Source: CAXQUZ01 sp942491145
Lineage (GTDB): Bacteria; Myxococcota_A; UBA796; UBA2385
NCBI GenBank assembly: GCA_942491145.1
Contig: CALOBC010000010.1
Coordinates: 160,412 to 224,411, forward strand
Length of the DNA: 64,000 nt
Direction: 5' to 3'
The position numbers and the translations under genes were made by a program. How positions within the stretch are numbered: the stretch's first letter is position 1; every line of letters begins with the position of its first letter. The notes under the pieces were generated by a model. The model worked only from the letters and a program-made list of their open reading frames with translations. It had not been told where the DNA came from and made no database searches. Below are positions 1-8,708 of the stretch, in pieces.

Positions 1-2
1 GC

Positions 3-590
3 ATCTCCGACGACAGAGGACCTGAGCGGCGCGCCCCAAGCTCAACCCGCGCACCAACACTCCTGCTCTGCACTGTCGGCGCTATCGCATGCTCCCCGGC
101 CCGTCAGCCACTGCCCGTCGCTTCCCTCGACGTCGCACTGACCGACAATGCGCATGGCACCTTGCCTCTCGACGCCACCTGCCGTGGCCACAACCGCAGC
201 CCGGGGCTGAGCTGGTCGCCTGATGTCCCGGACGCTCGGTCCGCACTGGTGGTCGCCAGGTCCACCGCGGGCGCGCTGCACTGGATCGCGTGGGACCCCC
301 CACGCAGCTGGGAGGGCCTGCCCGGTGGTGTCGACCCCACCGACTTCCCGCCCACCCAGGGGCGCAACAGCTGGGGCACGGTGGGCTGGCTCGGACCCTG
401 CGGTGCTCACGGCCCGGACAGCCCGCTGCCTGCCCACGACCTCATCTTCGAGATCTGGCTGCTCGACGCCCGTCTCGGCGCATCCCCCCTCACCGCTCCC
501 CAGGCCTTGCTCGACCGCGCCCTCCCCCACCAGCTCGCCGCTGGTGCGCTGACCCTGCGCATGCCTGCCGAGGTGCCCGATGGCCACTGA
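3..590 (+). CDS. PEBP/YbhB-like lipoprotein, 5' end cut by window
   Basis: Phosphatidylethanolamine-binding protein (Raf-kinase-inhibitor-like, YbhB/YbcL) family. The family's ligand-pocket landmarks are visible: a CxGxNxSPxLxW stretch near the N-terminus, HWIAWDPP, GxNSWGTxGWxGPC, then the C-terminal HQLAAGAL helix. The frame is open from base 3 with no ATG or GTG before the domain. Its first residues read as a lipoprotein signal (TLLLCTVGAIAC, with the Cys codon at 90-92), so the true start lies just upstream of the window. A TTG at 162 is in frame but would remove the signal and the first domain strand, so I reject it as the start. The stop overlaps the start of the next gene by 11 nt, which suggests translational coupling. 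The ligand and role of bacterial members are mostly unknown. The family call is firm; the lipid anchor is an inference. Confidence 0.85.
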   Translation: MSDDRGPERRAPSSTRAPTLLLCTVGAIACSPARQPLPVASLDVALTDNAHGTLPLDATCRGHNRSPGLSWSPDVPDARSALVVARSTAGALHWIAWDPPRSWEGLPGGVDPTDFPPTQGRNSWGTVGWLGPCGAHGPDSPLPAHDLIFEIWLLDARLGASPLTAPQALLDRALPHQLAAGALTLRMPAEVPDGH

Positions 591-2844
591 GCCCACCAGC
601 GTCCAGATCCGGGGCGCGCGCGTCAACAACCTCGACAACCTCGACGCCGACATCCCTCTGGGCAAGCTGACGGTGCTCAGTGGCCCCAGCGGCACGGGGA
701 AGTCCTCACTCGCGATGCACACCCTCGTGGCCGAGGGGAAGCGCCGGCTGCTCGCGCTGATGCAGGGGCCCCGCCTGCCCCGGCCTGATGTCGATGCCAT
801 CCTCCACTTGCCGCCAACCATCGGTGTTCCGGCGTCAGCCCCACCGGGCTCCGGCCGTGGACGATGCCTCGATGCGACCGAGCTGGGTGGACTGATTCGG
901 GCGCTCTACCGCCGTCACGGAGCCTACAAAGGTGCCGCAGGGCAGCTGCTTCACGCCCACCCGCCGTCCACGCTGGTGCAACAGCTGCTCGACCGCGCTG
1001 GCCCCGCGCCGGGTCCCCGGGCCACGTTGCTCGCGCCCTTGGCCACGCCCGCTGCCGACGGGGTCTCCGGCTTCCTCGACGAGCTGCGCATCCAAGGCTT
1101 TGCCCGGCTGCGCATCAACGGAAAGCTCCGCAGGATCGACGATCTGGACAGCCTGCCCCCGGGTGCCGAGCTGGAGCTCGTCGTGGACCGCACCCGCATC
1201 AGCGCCGACAAGCGCGCGCGCCTCGTGGAGAGCCTCAACACGGCTCTGCTGGCCGGCCGGGGGCGGATCCTCGTCGACCTTGAGGGAGAGCCTGAGCTGT
1301 TGGCCATGGGCACCATCGCATGGGATCCGGACACAGGCGAGCGCTGGCCACTGCCCACCGATCGGGCGCTGGACTGGGAGGGTCCTGGGGCCTGTCCATC
1401 CTGTGAAGGGGCGGGATGCGACGACTGTGGACAGTCTGGACTTGGACCGATTGCCCACGCGCTGACCCTCGGCGGGTGGTCCTTTGCTGCGCTGAGCAAC
1501 CGGCCGCTGCACACCCTCCCCGACTGGCTGCGGCAAGTCCCCACCGAAGGTGTAGTGATAGAGGGCATCTTCGAGTGGCTCAGGCAACACATGAGCCTTG
1601 GTTTGGGCCACCTCAAGCTGGGTCGAGACCTCAAGAGCTTGGGCAGCGGGGAGCGCGCCCGCCTGCGCTTGCTGCGGGCGGCACACGACGCAGGCCCGGG
1701 GCAGCTGCTCGTCATCGACGAACCCTGCGCACGCCTCGGTCCCCACCAGCGGGATGCCCTCGCCCGTTGGCTGATGACACGCCGGGACCGGGGGGCCACC
1801 TTGGTGGTGGTCGACCACGCACCCACGCTCGTCGCCCAGGCCGACTGGGAGCTTGGCTTTGCACCCGACCGATCCGGACGCCTCGCCCATGCGGGCCCGC
1901 CCCTGCCCCGCGCCCCGTGGCCCGCCCCCCGTCCTCGCCCGTCCCCGCCCCCCACCTGGACGCTGTCCGGTGTGCGGGTCCGCGACGGGCTGATGGTCGA
2001 TCTCCACCTCGCCCGGGGCAGCTGGACCACCCTGTGCGGACCCAGTGGTGCAGGCAAGTCGCGCTTGTTGCTCCAGGCGGTCGCTCCTGCCCTCGCCGGC
2101 GGCCAACCGACCCTGTCCATCGGCACTTTCGCGGGACCCCTGGTCGCCGTTCGACAGATCGAGCGGGTCTCCAGCACCCGAAACCCCCGCTCCTGCGTGG
2201 CCACCCACTGCCAAGTCTGGACCCCCATCCGCGACATGCTCGCCCGCACCCGCGAGGCCCGCGTGTTGGGCCTGCGCCCGGAGCACTTCAGCTTCAACCG
2301 CACGGAAGGCCAGTGCTCCCGGTGCAGCGGGACTGGCGTCGAGACCGTGGATCTCGGCCCGCTCGGCGCCACCGACGCACGGTGCTCCTTGTGTGAGGGC
2401 GGCCGCTTCAATGCGCGGGTCGCGGAAGTGCGCTGGCGAGGCCGAGACATCGCGGGCCTGTTGCGCATGTCGGCGTCCGAAGGCGCAGAAGTCTTCAGCG
2501 CGGTGCCCCACGTCGGGCCGGCCCTCCAGTCCCTGGTGACGGTCGGTCTCGGCTACTTGCCTCTCGGTCGGTCCACCCGGTCTTTGTCCACCGGCGAGAC
2601 CCAGCGGCTCCACCTGGCGCGGCTGCTCACCGAAGGTCGACGGGTCGCCCGGGACACCGAAGTGGTCCTGCTGGCCGACGGTGTGGACGTGGGCCTGAGC
2701 GACTTGGACGCCGACGTGTTGCGTGGCGCCCTGTCGGCACTGCGTGAGGAGGGCCACACCCTCGTCACGGTCTCGTACCACCCTGCCCTTGCCGAAGCTG
2801 CCGACTGCGTCGTCGTTCTCGATGGGCCCGAGCAAGCGAGATAG
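580..2844 (+). CDS. UvrA-like ABC ATPase paralogue with degenerate second site
   Basis: 754 residues, against about 940 for excinuclease UvrA. The N-terminus follows UvrA closely (IRGARVNNL, then Walker A GPSGTGKSS at residues 35-43, then EGKRR). A CxxC pair of zinc-finger type lies near residue 270. The first ATPase half ends with a weak signature (LGSGERARLRLL) and an intact Walker B (VIDEP). The second half has Walker A GPSGAGKS, a second CxxC zinc module (CSRCSGTG and CSLCEGG) and a signature close to UvrA (SLSTGETQRLHLARLL). Its Walker B region reads LLADGVD where UvrA has LLDEPTT, so the catalytic Asp-Glu is missing. The spacer between the first Walker A and the zinc finger is shorter than in UvrA, consistent with reduced UvrB- or DNA-binding insertions. 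It is probably a UvrA2-like paralogue in DNA damage handling or drug protection. It starts inside the preceding lipoprotein gene. Confidence 0.85.
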   Translation: MATEPTSVQIRGARVNNLDNLDADIPLGKLTVLSGPSGTGKSSLAMHTLVAEGKRRLLALMQGPRLPRPDVDAILHLPPTIGVPASAPPGSGRGRCLDATELGGLIRALYRRHGAYKGAAGQLLHAHPPSTLVQQLLDRAGPAPGPRATLLAPLATPAADGVSGFLDELRIQGFARLRINGKLRRIDDLDSLPPGAELELVVDRTRISADKRARLVESLNTALLAGRGRILVDLEGEPELLAMGTIAWDPDTGERWPLPTDRALDWEGPGACPSCEGAGCDDCGQSGLGPIAHALTLGGWSFAALSNRPLHTLPDWLRQVPTEGVVIEGIFEWLRQHMSLGLGHLKLGRDLKSLGSGERARLRLLRAAHDAGPGQLLVIDEPCARLGPHQRDALARWLMTRRDRGATLVVVDHAPTLVAQADWELGFAPDRSGRLAHAGPPLPRAPWPAPRPRPSPPPTWTLSGVRVRDGLMVDLHLARGSWTTLCGPSGAGKSRLLLQAVAPALAGGQPTLSIGTFAGPLVAVRQIERVSSTRNPRSCVATHCQVWTPIRDMLARTREARVLGLRPEHFSFNRTEGQCSRCSGTGVETVDLGPLGATDARCSLCEGGRFNARVAEVRWRGRDIAGLLRMSASEGAEVFSAVPHVGPALQSLVTVGLGYLPLGRSTRSLSTGETQRLHLARLLTEGRRVARDTEVVLLADGVDVGLSDLDADVLRGALSALREEGHTLVTVSYHPALAEAADCVVVLDGPEQAR

Positions 2845-2850
2845 ACGCAG

Positions 2851-2890
2851 AAGGGCCCCCAGCGCCGGTCGGCAACCTGGGGGCCCCCTT
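2851..2890. terminator. Bidirectional terminator hairpin
   Basis: A perfect 10-bp inverted repeat, GGGCCCCCAG (2853-2862) with CTGGGGGCCC (2877-2886), lies between two convergent genes. It has no long T-run on either strand; a short CTT follows on the plus strand. Its place between converging stops supports a shared terminator. Confidence 0.7.
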
Positions 2891-2897
2891 GCGTGGC

Positions 2898-3362
2898 TCA
2901 GCCTGCGAAGGCTTCTTCGATGCAGGTCTTCAGCTCGCCGGACTCGTGCATCTGGCGCAGGATGTCGCTGCCGCCGAGGAACTCGCCGTTGATGTAGACT
3001 TGGGGAATGGTGGGCCACTCGCTGAAGTCTTTGATGCCCTGGCGGACCTCGGGGTCGGACAGCACATCGAAGTGGGCCAGGGGGTGGCCGTAGCCGGACA
3101 AGATGCCGGCAGCACTGGCCGAGAAGCCGCACTGCGGCGACGAGGGCGAGCCCTTCATGAACAGCACGACCTTGTTGGACGTGACAAGCTCTTGGATGAA
3201 CTCGGCGACCGGCACAGGGGCTGCGGCAGGCGCGGCAGGCTCTGACGATGCCACCACGGGCGCCGCAGCGACGGGTGCAGTCCGGGGAGAAGCGGCGGGA
3301 GCGGCGCTGCCACTCGAGCCAATGATTGGAAGACGGCGCTTGATGCGGTCGCGGATACCCAT
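2898..3362 (-). CDS. grxD: Monothiol glutaredoxin (Grx4/GrxD type)
   Basis: 154 residues with the family's CGFS active site (SSPQCGFS) in a complete C-terminal glutaredoxin domain (about residues 50-154). The glutathione-binding motif WPTIPQVYINGEFLGGSD is also present. Monothiol CGFS glutaredoxins bind and deliver [2Fe-2S] clusters with glutathione. The N-terminal 45 residues are an Ala/Pro-rich, low-complexity extension (MGIRDRIKRR then APAA repeats) that is absent from the roughly 110-residue E. coli GrxD. It could be a linker or a membrane-proximal tail. The start ATG at 3362 has a GGAGG five bases upstream. The gene stands alone, convergent with the UvrA-like gene. Confidence 0.93.
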   Translation of the reverse strand: MGIRDRIKRRLPIIGSSGSAAPAASPRTAPVAAAPVVASSEPAAPAAAPVPVAEFIQELVTSNKVVLFMKGSPSSPQCGFSASAAGILSGYGHPLAHFDVLSDPEVRQGIKDFSEWPTIPQVYINGEFLGGSDILRQMHESGELKTCIEEAFAG

Positions 3363-3441
3363 GGAGACCTCCAGTCTTGAGGCGCGCTAACCCACCCGTT
3401 GCCGATGGCCCGAATCCTGCGCACCGAGTTTGGACAACACC

Positions 3442-5577
3442 CTACAAGTCGGCCCGAAGGCCCATCAGGGGCAAGAACGGCGGCCCGGCAACAGCGGCGG
3501 ACTCGGAGTAGTCGTAGCTGTGGACCACATACATAGCGTTGCTGCCCGAGGGCACCCACCAAGCCTCGAGGTACCCTGTGAGGGTCCACTGCTTGAAGGC
3601 CCACGCGCGCTCGAGGTGGACATCCACTTTCTGATAGTCCGGCAGCCGTGCGGCATTTGGCGCCTTCGGGACCGGCGCCCAAGTGTCGGTGTCGGCGGAG
3701 TACAGGCCATCGAGCGGACTGTAGGGCAGGCCCGAAGCGTACCGATACCGCAAGCCGGCATTCCAGCCCTCTGCAAAGTCCCAAGACCCCACGAGATTGA
3801 CGATCAATGGCTGATCGTAGTCAGCGGGGGCGCCCCCGCGGACCGACCGGGCAAGGGACACGCTGGCATACGCAAAGAACAGGTCCCGCAGCCGGTAGCG
3901 GGTGGTCAGCTCCACACCACCGGCCTGCCCCGACACGGTCTGGACCGGAGCGCCCGCCTTGTCGACCACCGCGCCGGTCAGCGTCCGCCCCCAGCCCTCC
4001 ACCCCCAGCTCCCAGCGTCCTGCTACCGCCCAATTCACGCCGGCCACGGCTTGCCAGGAGTCGATGAGGTCCAGCGCATCGGTGGCACGGGCAACCGCGT
4101 CGACTTCCGGGGCCTGGGTGTGTCGACCACCAGCGGCATGAAGCTGCACCGACTCGCCCAGATCCGCCTCGGCACCGATCCGGGGCTCCACCGCCGATGC
4201 CTGCACCAGCGAGTCCCCCTGAAGGCGCAACCCAGGCTGAAGCTCGACCGGTCCCAGCTTGACCTGGGGCTCCACCCAGACCCCACCTCGGACTCTGCTC
4301 CACTGGTCCCGAATGTCGACACCATGGGCCATCAGGGGCACCTCGGCCGCCAGCTCCAGCCAAGCCTGGTCGACCTGCACATCTCGCTGGACCGTGTTGA
4401 CCGTCCCATCGCCACCGGTCGCCACACTCAGCCAGTCGGTCACCAGGAAGCGACTCGTGTGGCGGGCCACCGTCTGAAGGGCCCGACGGTCCTGCATTCC
4501 ACCGGTCAGCTCGCCGCCCCACCGATCGTGGGTGAGGCCCAGGGTGCTCTGATGCGAGGACGTCGCCCCGTTGAGCTCGCTCGACGCAATCGCACCGTGG
4601 AAGGCACGGGAGAAGCGGAAGTCAGGCGCTTGATCCCGTCCGACCGGATCCAACAGGCCCGTGTCACCGACATAGCGACCGTAGCTGTCGCCCGCGCCCA
4701 ACAGGGTGATGCCTAGCCGTCCCCCCGAGTCCAGGCGCTGCTCCGCGCCGCCCATGTAGTCCCAGAACACCGGCCAAGACGTGTACTGATCGTTGCTGGA
4801 GTCGAACAGGTCGGCGAATGACCGCCGCCCACTGAGCGACACCGCACGGCCACCTTTCAGGGGCGCTTGCACCCACGCCCCGCCGGTGATCGTGTTGAGG
4901 TTTACCCCGCCATGGGTCCGCACCGGGTCGGGACGCCGTGTGCGCACCGCCGCCACACCACCGACGGCGTCCCCCCAGGAAGCACCAAAGGCGCTGGGGT
5001 AGATCGCCAGCTCTTCAAGCAGGCGAGAGTGCACCACCGATGCGTATTGTTGGAAGTGGTAGAGGTACGGAAGCTCGACGCCATCGAGGAAGACACGGCT
5101 CTCGCCTGGGGCGGCACCGCGCAGGACCAGCGCACCCGAGGTGGGGGAGTACTCCGGCGTCGACGCCACCCCGGGCAAGCTCTGGGCCAGCCGGAAGGGG
5201 TCATCGAAGGCCCCCGGTACCTTCTCGACCCGCTCGCGATCGAGCACTTGACGGCTCTTGTGGGGGGACTCCGCCTTCGCCTCGACCACAATCTCCAGCG
5301 TCACCGGCGCCGGCCGCAGCCACACTTGGGCCACGCCGCTGTGGGGCATCTCGACAGAGAGGTCCCCGGACTGCCAACCCGGCGCGCTCACCGGCAGCAC
5401 GTGGGGACCGGCCGGCAACACCGCCGAGAAGCGGCCGTCGGGATCGGTGACCACATGGGTGCCATCGGGCAGCTGCACGTCGGCGCCTGCGATGGGATCT
5501 CCGGTGCCTCGGGCCCGCACTTCACCGGACAGATCCGCGGCGAGGGCGGCCGAGGCGACCAGCCACAGCCCGATCAC
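3442..5577 (-). CDS. TonB-dependent outer-membrane receptor with CarboxypepD_reg-like domain
   Basis: 711 residues from a GTG at 5577. That start gives a clean signal peptide (IGLWLVASAALA, then ADLSG). A carboxypeptidase-regulatory-like beta-sandwich follows (about residues 18-95, GTGDPIAGADVQLPDG to APGWQSGDL), then a plug domain (SLPGVASTPEYSPTSGALVLRGAAPGESRVFLDGVELP) and an Arg/Trp/Tyr-rich beta-barrel to the C-terminus. A TonB-box-like TLEIVVEA precedes the plug. The GTG overlaps the upstream gene's TGA as GTGA, so the longer upstream reading is unlikely. It lies in one transcription unit with a glycosyltransferase and a lipoprotein. The substrate cannot be told; carbohydrate or peptide uptake is typical of this architecture. 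Confidence 0.88.
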   Translation of the reverse strand: MIGLWLVASAALAADLSGEVRARGTGDPIAGADVQLPDGTHVVTDPDGRFSAVLPAGPHVLPVSAPGWQSGDLSVEMPHSGVAQVWLRPAPVTLEIVVEAKAESPHKSRQVLDRERVEKVPGAFDDPFRLAQSLPGVASTPEYSPTSGALVLRGAAPGESRVFLDGVELPYLYHFQQYASVVHSRLLEELAIYPSAFGASWGDAVGGVAAVRTRRPDPVRTHGGVNLNTITGGAWVQAPLKGGRAVSLSGRRSFADLFDSSNDQYTSWPVFWDYMGGAEQRLDSGGRLGITLLGAGDSYGRYVGDTGLLDPVGRDQAPDFRFSRAFHGAIASSELNGATSSHQSTLGLTHDRWGGELTGGMQDRRALQTVARHTSRFLVTDWLSVATGGDGTVNTVQRDVQVDQAWLELAAEVPLMAHGVDIRDQWSRVRGGVWVEPQVKLGPVELQPGLRLQGDSLVQASAVEPRIGAEADLGESVQLHAAGGRHTQAPEVDAVARATDALDLIDSWQAVAGVNWAVAGRWELGVEGWGRTLTGAVVDKAGAPVQTVSGQAGGVELTTRYRLRDLFFAYASVSLARSVRGGAPADYDQPLIVNLVGSWDFAEGWNAGLRYRYASGLPYSPLDGLYSADTDTWAPVPKAPNAARLPDYQKVDVHLERAWAFKQWTLTGYLEAWWVPSGSNAMYVVHSYDYSESAAVAGPPFLPLMGLRADL

Positions 5578-6527
5578 AGCGACACCTCCAACAGGACCCT
5601 CGCGCCGTCCACGTCCGCGGCGGTGCACCGGCCCTGGGCCAGCCAGCCCAGCTGGGTCACGGGGTCGCCATCGCCGCAAGTCAGCACGTAGTCATCACTC
5701 TCGAGAGCACCCACCGGCGCTGCCCGCACATTCTCCAGGCGAATCCCGCCGACGGTGTCGTCCAAGGCGACCACCGCTTCAACCCATCGCTCACCCATGG
5801 GTACCGCATCTGCCGGAATGAAGCGTTCGCCGACCTTCAGCACGGATCCCTGGTCTCCGAAGGGCGCGTCGAACCACGCCCAGCGGTTGCACCCTTCCCC
5901 GTCGATGGCCAGTGCCAAGCCATGGTGCATGGCCGCCCCGGTGCCCTTGCGAGACTCCACTTCCCCGTCGTCGAAGACAATGCGCTCGGCCAGCAGATCT
6001 GCGGCCGCTTCTTCGACCTCCAGCACCGTGGCGTCGGTGCCCACCACCATCCAGCGCAGCAGGGTGCCCTCCAGGGAACCCGCCAAGCGCACCCCTTCTC
6101 CAGTCGCAGCGACCCCGGCGTCGATGGGGTCCACGTCCCAGTCCTGGCGGGCCTTCAGCGTCAGCTCACCGGACGTCTCGACACGACCGCGCGCGAGCTG
6201 CAGGTTGCCCGAGCACTCGCGGACACTGACCTCGCCGCGGTGGGTGTTCCCGTCGGCCGTCGTCACGCGAAGCCCGAGGCTGGCGACCCCGACCGGCACT
6301 TCAAGCCCGAAGCCAGACCCCAATGGCTGCCCGTCGGCCGTCCACTCCAGCACGGGTGCGTCCTCGTGGACCAGCGCGGTGCCGCTCCAGATCGCGGCTT
6401 CTGCACGCCCGTCCACCACCCCCATCGCGGCGAGGCGAGGCGGGCCAAGCACATGCCGCTCCACCGAGAAGGCAGGCTGGCAAGCGGCGTTGGCCAAGCA
6501 CAACAGAGGGAGTGTTCGAGGGTGCAT
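5574..6527 (-). CDS. Hypothetical lipoprotein
   Basis: 317 residues. The N-terminus is a short lipoprotein signal (MHPRTLPLLCLANAAC, lipobox ANAAC). The rest is predicted soluble and beta-rich, with about five further Cys residues that could form disulfides (RECSG, EGCNR, LTCGDG, GRCTA). I recognise no family. The gene sits 9 nt after the glycosyltransferase stop and overlaps the TonB receptor start by 4 nt. It is probably a periplasmic or surface accessory of the receptor, similar to lipoproteins paired with TonB-dependent receptors elsewhere. The partnership is an inference from gene order. Confidence 0.75.
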   Translation of the reverse strand: MHPRTLPLLCLANAACQPAFSVERHVLGPPRLAAMGVVDGRAEAAIWSGTALVHEDAPVLEWTADGQPLGSGFGLEVPVGVASLGLRVTTADGNTHRGEVSVRECSGNLQLARGRVETSGELTLKARQDWDVDPIDAGVAATGEGVRLAGSLEGTLLRWMVVGTDATVLEVEEAAADLLAERIVFDDGEVESRKGTGAAMHHGLALAIDGEGCNRWAWFDAPFGDQGSVLKVGERFIPADAVPMGERWVEAVVALDDTVGGIRLENVRAAPVGALESDDYVLTCGDGDPVTQLGWLAQGRCTAADVDGARVLLEVSL

Positions 6528-6536
6528 CTGCCGGCC

Positions 6537-7526
6537 TTAGCACACCGCCCACCACTGCACGCCTTCGGTCCACTCTGGCCTGACCGTCGCCAGGGCTGCC
6601 CGGATCTCGCTCCGTGCGGAGGCCACCCCGACAGCCACCAAGAGCAAGTCCAAATCAATGTTCTCGAGATCCTGCCACGGGCGGACGGCGAGGCCCTGGC
6701 GCTGGCCCCCTGGCTTCACATCCACCACCGCCGAGAGCGTGCAGGGCCCTTGGGCCACCAAGCGCCGCCACGGCCGGCCCGACCGTCCTGCGCCCCACAC
6801 ACCGACGCGCTGATCCGGCTGCAGCAGGTGTTTTTGGGCCCAAGCGAGCTTGAGCACGGTAAAGGCGCTGCGGCGGTAGCGGGGGTCGGTGCGGGTGAGT
6901 CGGTCGGCCCGGTCCCGGAGGCGGACCACTGTCTGGTCCACCGCCCCAATGCCGCCCCCGGCGCCCACCAGCCGGAGCCACAAATCGTAGTCTTCGGGGA
7001 GGTCCCCTTCGCGGTATCCGCCCACGGCTGCCACCGCGTCAGCGCGCATCAGCACAGCGGGATGGAACAGCGGGCTCTCCACCAAGATCCGTGAGCGATG
7101 GTCATTGAGGCCGTTGATCCAGCCGACGTACCGGGCCATGCCGTCGCCGAAGGCCCCGATGGGCTCGGCCTTGCCGCCCACCACCACAAGCGTGGGATCG
7201 GCGGCCAGCGCGGCACACTGGGCCTCGATGCGCCCAGGGACCGCCTCGTCGTCCGCGTCCAGCCGGCTCAGCAGCCGCCCAGTGGCCAAGCGCCGGCCAT
7301 GTTCCAGTGCGTCCACAATGCCGCGAGGAGGTCGGTGCACCAAGCGCAGCCGGGGGTCCGTCGGCAGCTCAGCGGGGGTCCACGGGGTGGGGCTGCCGTC
7401 GTCGATCACGATGACTTCATCGTCATCCTGGCACTCTGCAAGGGCCGAGCGCACCGCCCCGGGAAGCCACGGTCGCCCCCCCCGAACCGGGATCAGCCAG
7501 GTCACCCGACAGCCGCTGATGGACAT
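6537..7526 (-). CDS. Family 2 glycosyltransferase
   Basis: 329 residues. GT-A fold landmarks are present: TWLIPVRGG at the N-terminus, VIVIDDGSPTPW for nucleotide binding, the DxD motif LSRLDADDEAVP, and the acceptor-side GGYREGDLPEDYDLWLRL, whose ED pair is typical of the catalytic base. The last 110 residues carry GVWGAGRSGRPWRRL, which looks like a Rossmann-type nucleotide-binding turn and is unusual for a minimal GT2; it may be a fused sugar-nucleotide or NAD(P)-binding remnant. I chose the ATG at 7526, with GAGGT five bases upstream, over one 27 nt earlier that has no ribosome binding site. It is the first gene of the run into the lipoprotein and TonB receptor. Confidence 0.87.
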   Translation of the reverse strand: MSISGCRVTWLIPVRGGRPWLPGAVRSALAECQDDDEVIVIDDGSPTPWTPAELPTDPRLRLVHRPPRGIVDALEHGRRLATGRLLSRLDADDEAVPGRIEAQCAALAADPTLVVVGGKAEPIGAFGDGMARYVGWINGLNDHRSRILVESPLFHPAVLMRADAVAAVGGYREGDLPEDYDLWLRLVGAGGGIGAVDQTVVRLRDRADRLTRTDPRYRRSAFTVLKLAWAQKHLLQPDQRVGVWGAGRSGRPWRRLVAQGPCTLSAVVDVKPGGQRQGLAVRPWQDLENIDLDLLLVAVGVASARSEIRAALATVRPEWTEGVQWWAVC

Positions 7527-7617
7527 TGGTGACCTCGGTTCCGGTGCAGACATGCGGCCAAGGTCCTATCGTGCCGACACCCGCGGCCGCCCCCGCCGCA
7601 CACCGCCGGAGGCCCTT

Positions 7618-8049
7618 GTGCGCATCCTCTTTGTCGACGACGAGCCCCACAATGTCCGAGTCGTGAGCCAGGTGCTCGCGGAAGCCCTCGATGCCGAGGT
7701 CCACATCGCCACGTCCGTGGAAGAAGCGGTCGCGTTCCTTCACGCGGCGCCCACTGACCTCGTGATCGTCGACATCTTCATTCCCCTGGGCAACCGACCG
7801 GCCGAGACGCTCGGGCCCCGCGCTCGCCGCTATGCCGAGACAGTGCGCCACCTGGGCGGTCTGGTGCTCCTCGATGAGCTCGATCGGGTGGAGCCGGCGC
7901 CGGTCGTGCTCGCTCACACTGCGTGCACCGACTTCGCATTGCTCGAAGTGCTCGGCAATCGGGTGCATGCGCGGGTGCCCAAGCCCGCGCCCGTGGATGT
8001 GCTGTTGCGGGCGGCTCTGGAAGCCCTCGACTTGCCCGTGCCCCAGTAG
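7618..8049 (+). CDS. Stand-alone receiver-domain response regulator
   Basis: 143 residues from a GTG at 7618 with GGAGG five bases upstream. Longer in-frame readings run through the divergent promoter region and are rejected. The protein is only a CheY-like receiver: acidic pair FVDDEP (Asp7, Asp8), phospho-acceptor Asp52 in VIVDIFIP, a Thr at VLAHT (101), and the conserved Lys in VPKPAPVD (122). The sequence between Asp52 and the Thr is longer than usual and includes an Arg-rich stretch (LGPRARRYAETVRHLGG). No output domain follows. No histidine kinase is nearby, so its partner is unknown. It is transcribed divergently from the glycosyltransferase. Confidence 0.82.
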   Translation: MRILFVDDEPHNVRVVSQVLAEALDAEVHIATSVEEAVAFLHAAPTDLVIVDIFIPLGNRPAETLGPRARRYAETVRHLGGLVLLDELDRVEPAPVVLAHTACTDFALLEVLGNRVHARVPKPAPVDVLLRAALEALDLPVPQ

Positions 8050-8053
8050 GGCA

Positions 8054-8644
8054 TCACTCCGGAACGTCGTCCAGGTCGCTGGGATCGGGCGTGGCGGTCA
8101 CGTCCAAGCACGCTTCCGCGACCCGGGCTTCTTCATCGGTCACCGTCATGCAGAACGAGACGGTGTCGTAGGCCATCAGCTCGGCGGGGGAGTCGAGCTC
8201 ACCGGTGGCCAGCTCACGCACATCCAAATACCCGTACATCCCCGGATACACACCCACACAAGCCGCCTCATCATAGATGGTGGCCACATTGTAGGTGTTG
8301 TCCGCGACCACCACGCCCGACTCATTGTGGGTGACTGTGAAGTGCACCCGCACAATCTCGGACATGTTGTGGGTGCGCACCGAGCCGAGCATGTGCCAGC
8401 CCCCTTGGGGACCATGCACCATTGTGATGGCCGCTCCGGACTCGATGACCTCAAAGTCGCTGTCGCCGGTGCCCACTTCGACGGACGCCGGGTCCGCGAA
8501 GCAGCCCAGCTCGGTGCCATCGCCGCCGTCGTTGCCACTCGTGCCGGCACCTTCACCGGACGACTTGCCCGTGTCCTCGGTGGTTCCCGAGCAAGCAAGG
8601 AGCAACATCAATCCGGCGGTCCGCAGCATGGTCAGGCCCCTCAT
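8054..8644 (-). CDS. Hypothetical lipoprotein
   Basis: 196 residues from the ATG at 8644; an ATG at 8629 is the alternative. The signal MLRTAGLMLLLACSG has a lipobox Cys, followed by a Ser/Gly/Asp/Glu-rich spacer (about 25 residues) typical of surface-exposed lipoproteins in this window. The remainder (about 150 residues) has a beta-sandwich look, with repeated Thr/Val strands and three Cys (LGCFADP, EAACVGVY, VSFCMTV). No family is recognised. The stop is 4 nt from the convergent receiver gene. Nothing in the context gives a function. Confidence 0.7.
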   Translation of the reverse strand: MRGLTMLRTAGLMLLLACSGTTEDTGKSSGEGAGTSGNDGGDGTELGCFADPASVEVGTGDSDFEVIESGAAITMVHGPQGGWHMLGSVRTHNMSEIVRVHFTVTHNESGVVVADNTYNVATIYDEAACVGVYPGMYGYLDVRELATGELDSPAELMAYDTVSFCMTVTDEEARVAEACLDVTATPDPSDLDDVPE

Positions 8645-8708
8645 CGAAAGAGGCTCCACCGTAGCACCGCCCGCCCACATCCGGACGGCGCGCCGTCCAC
8701 CCTGGTGC

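Noticed and set aside
835..3132. Long minus-strand frame opposite the UvrA-like gene
   Set aside because: It lacks conserved motifs and the plus-strand protein carries clear UvrA motifs.
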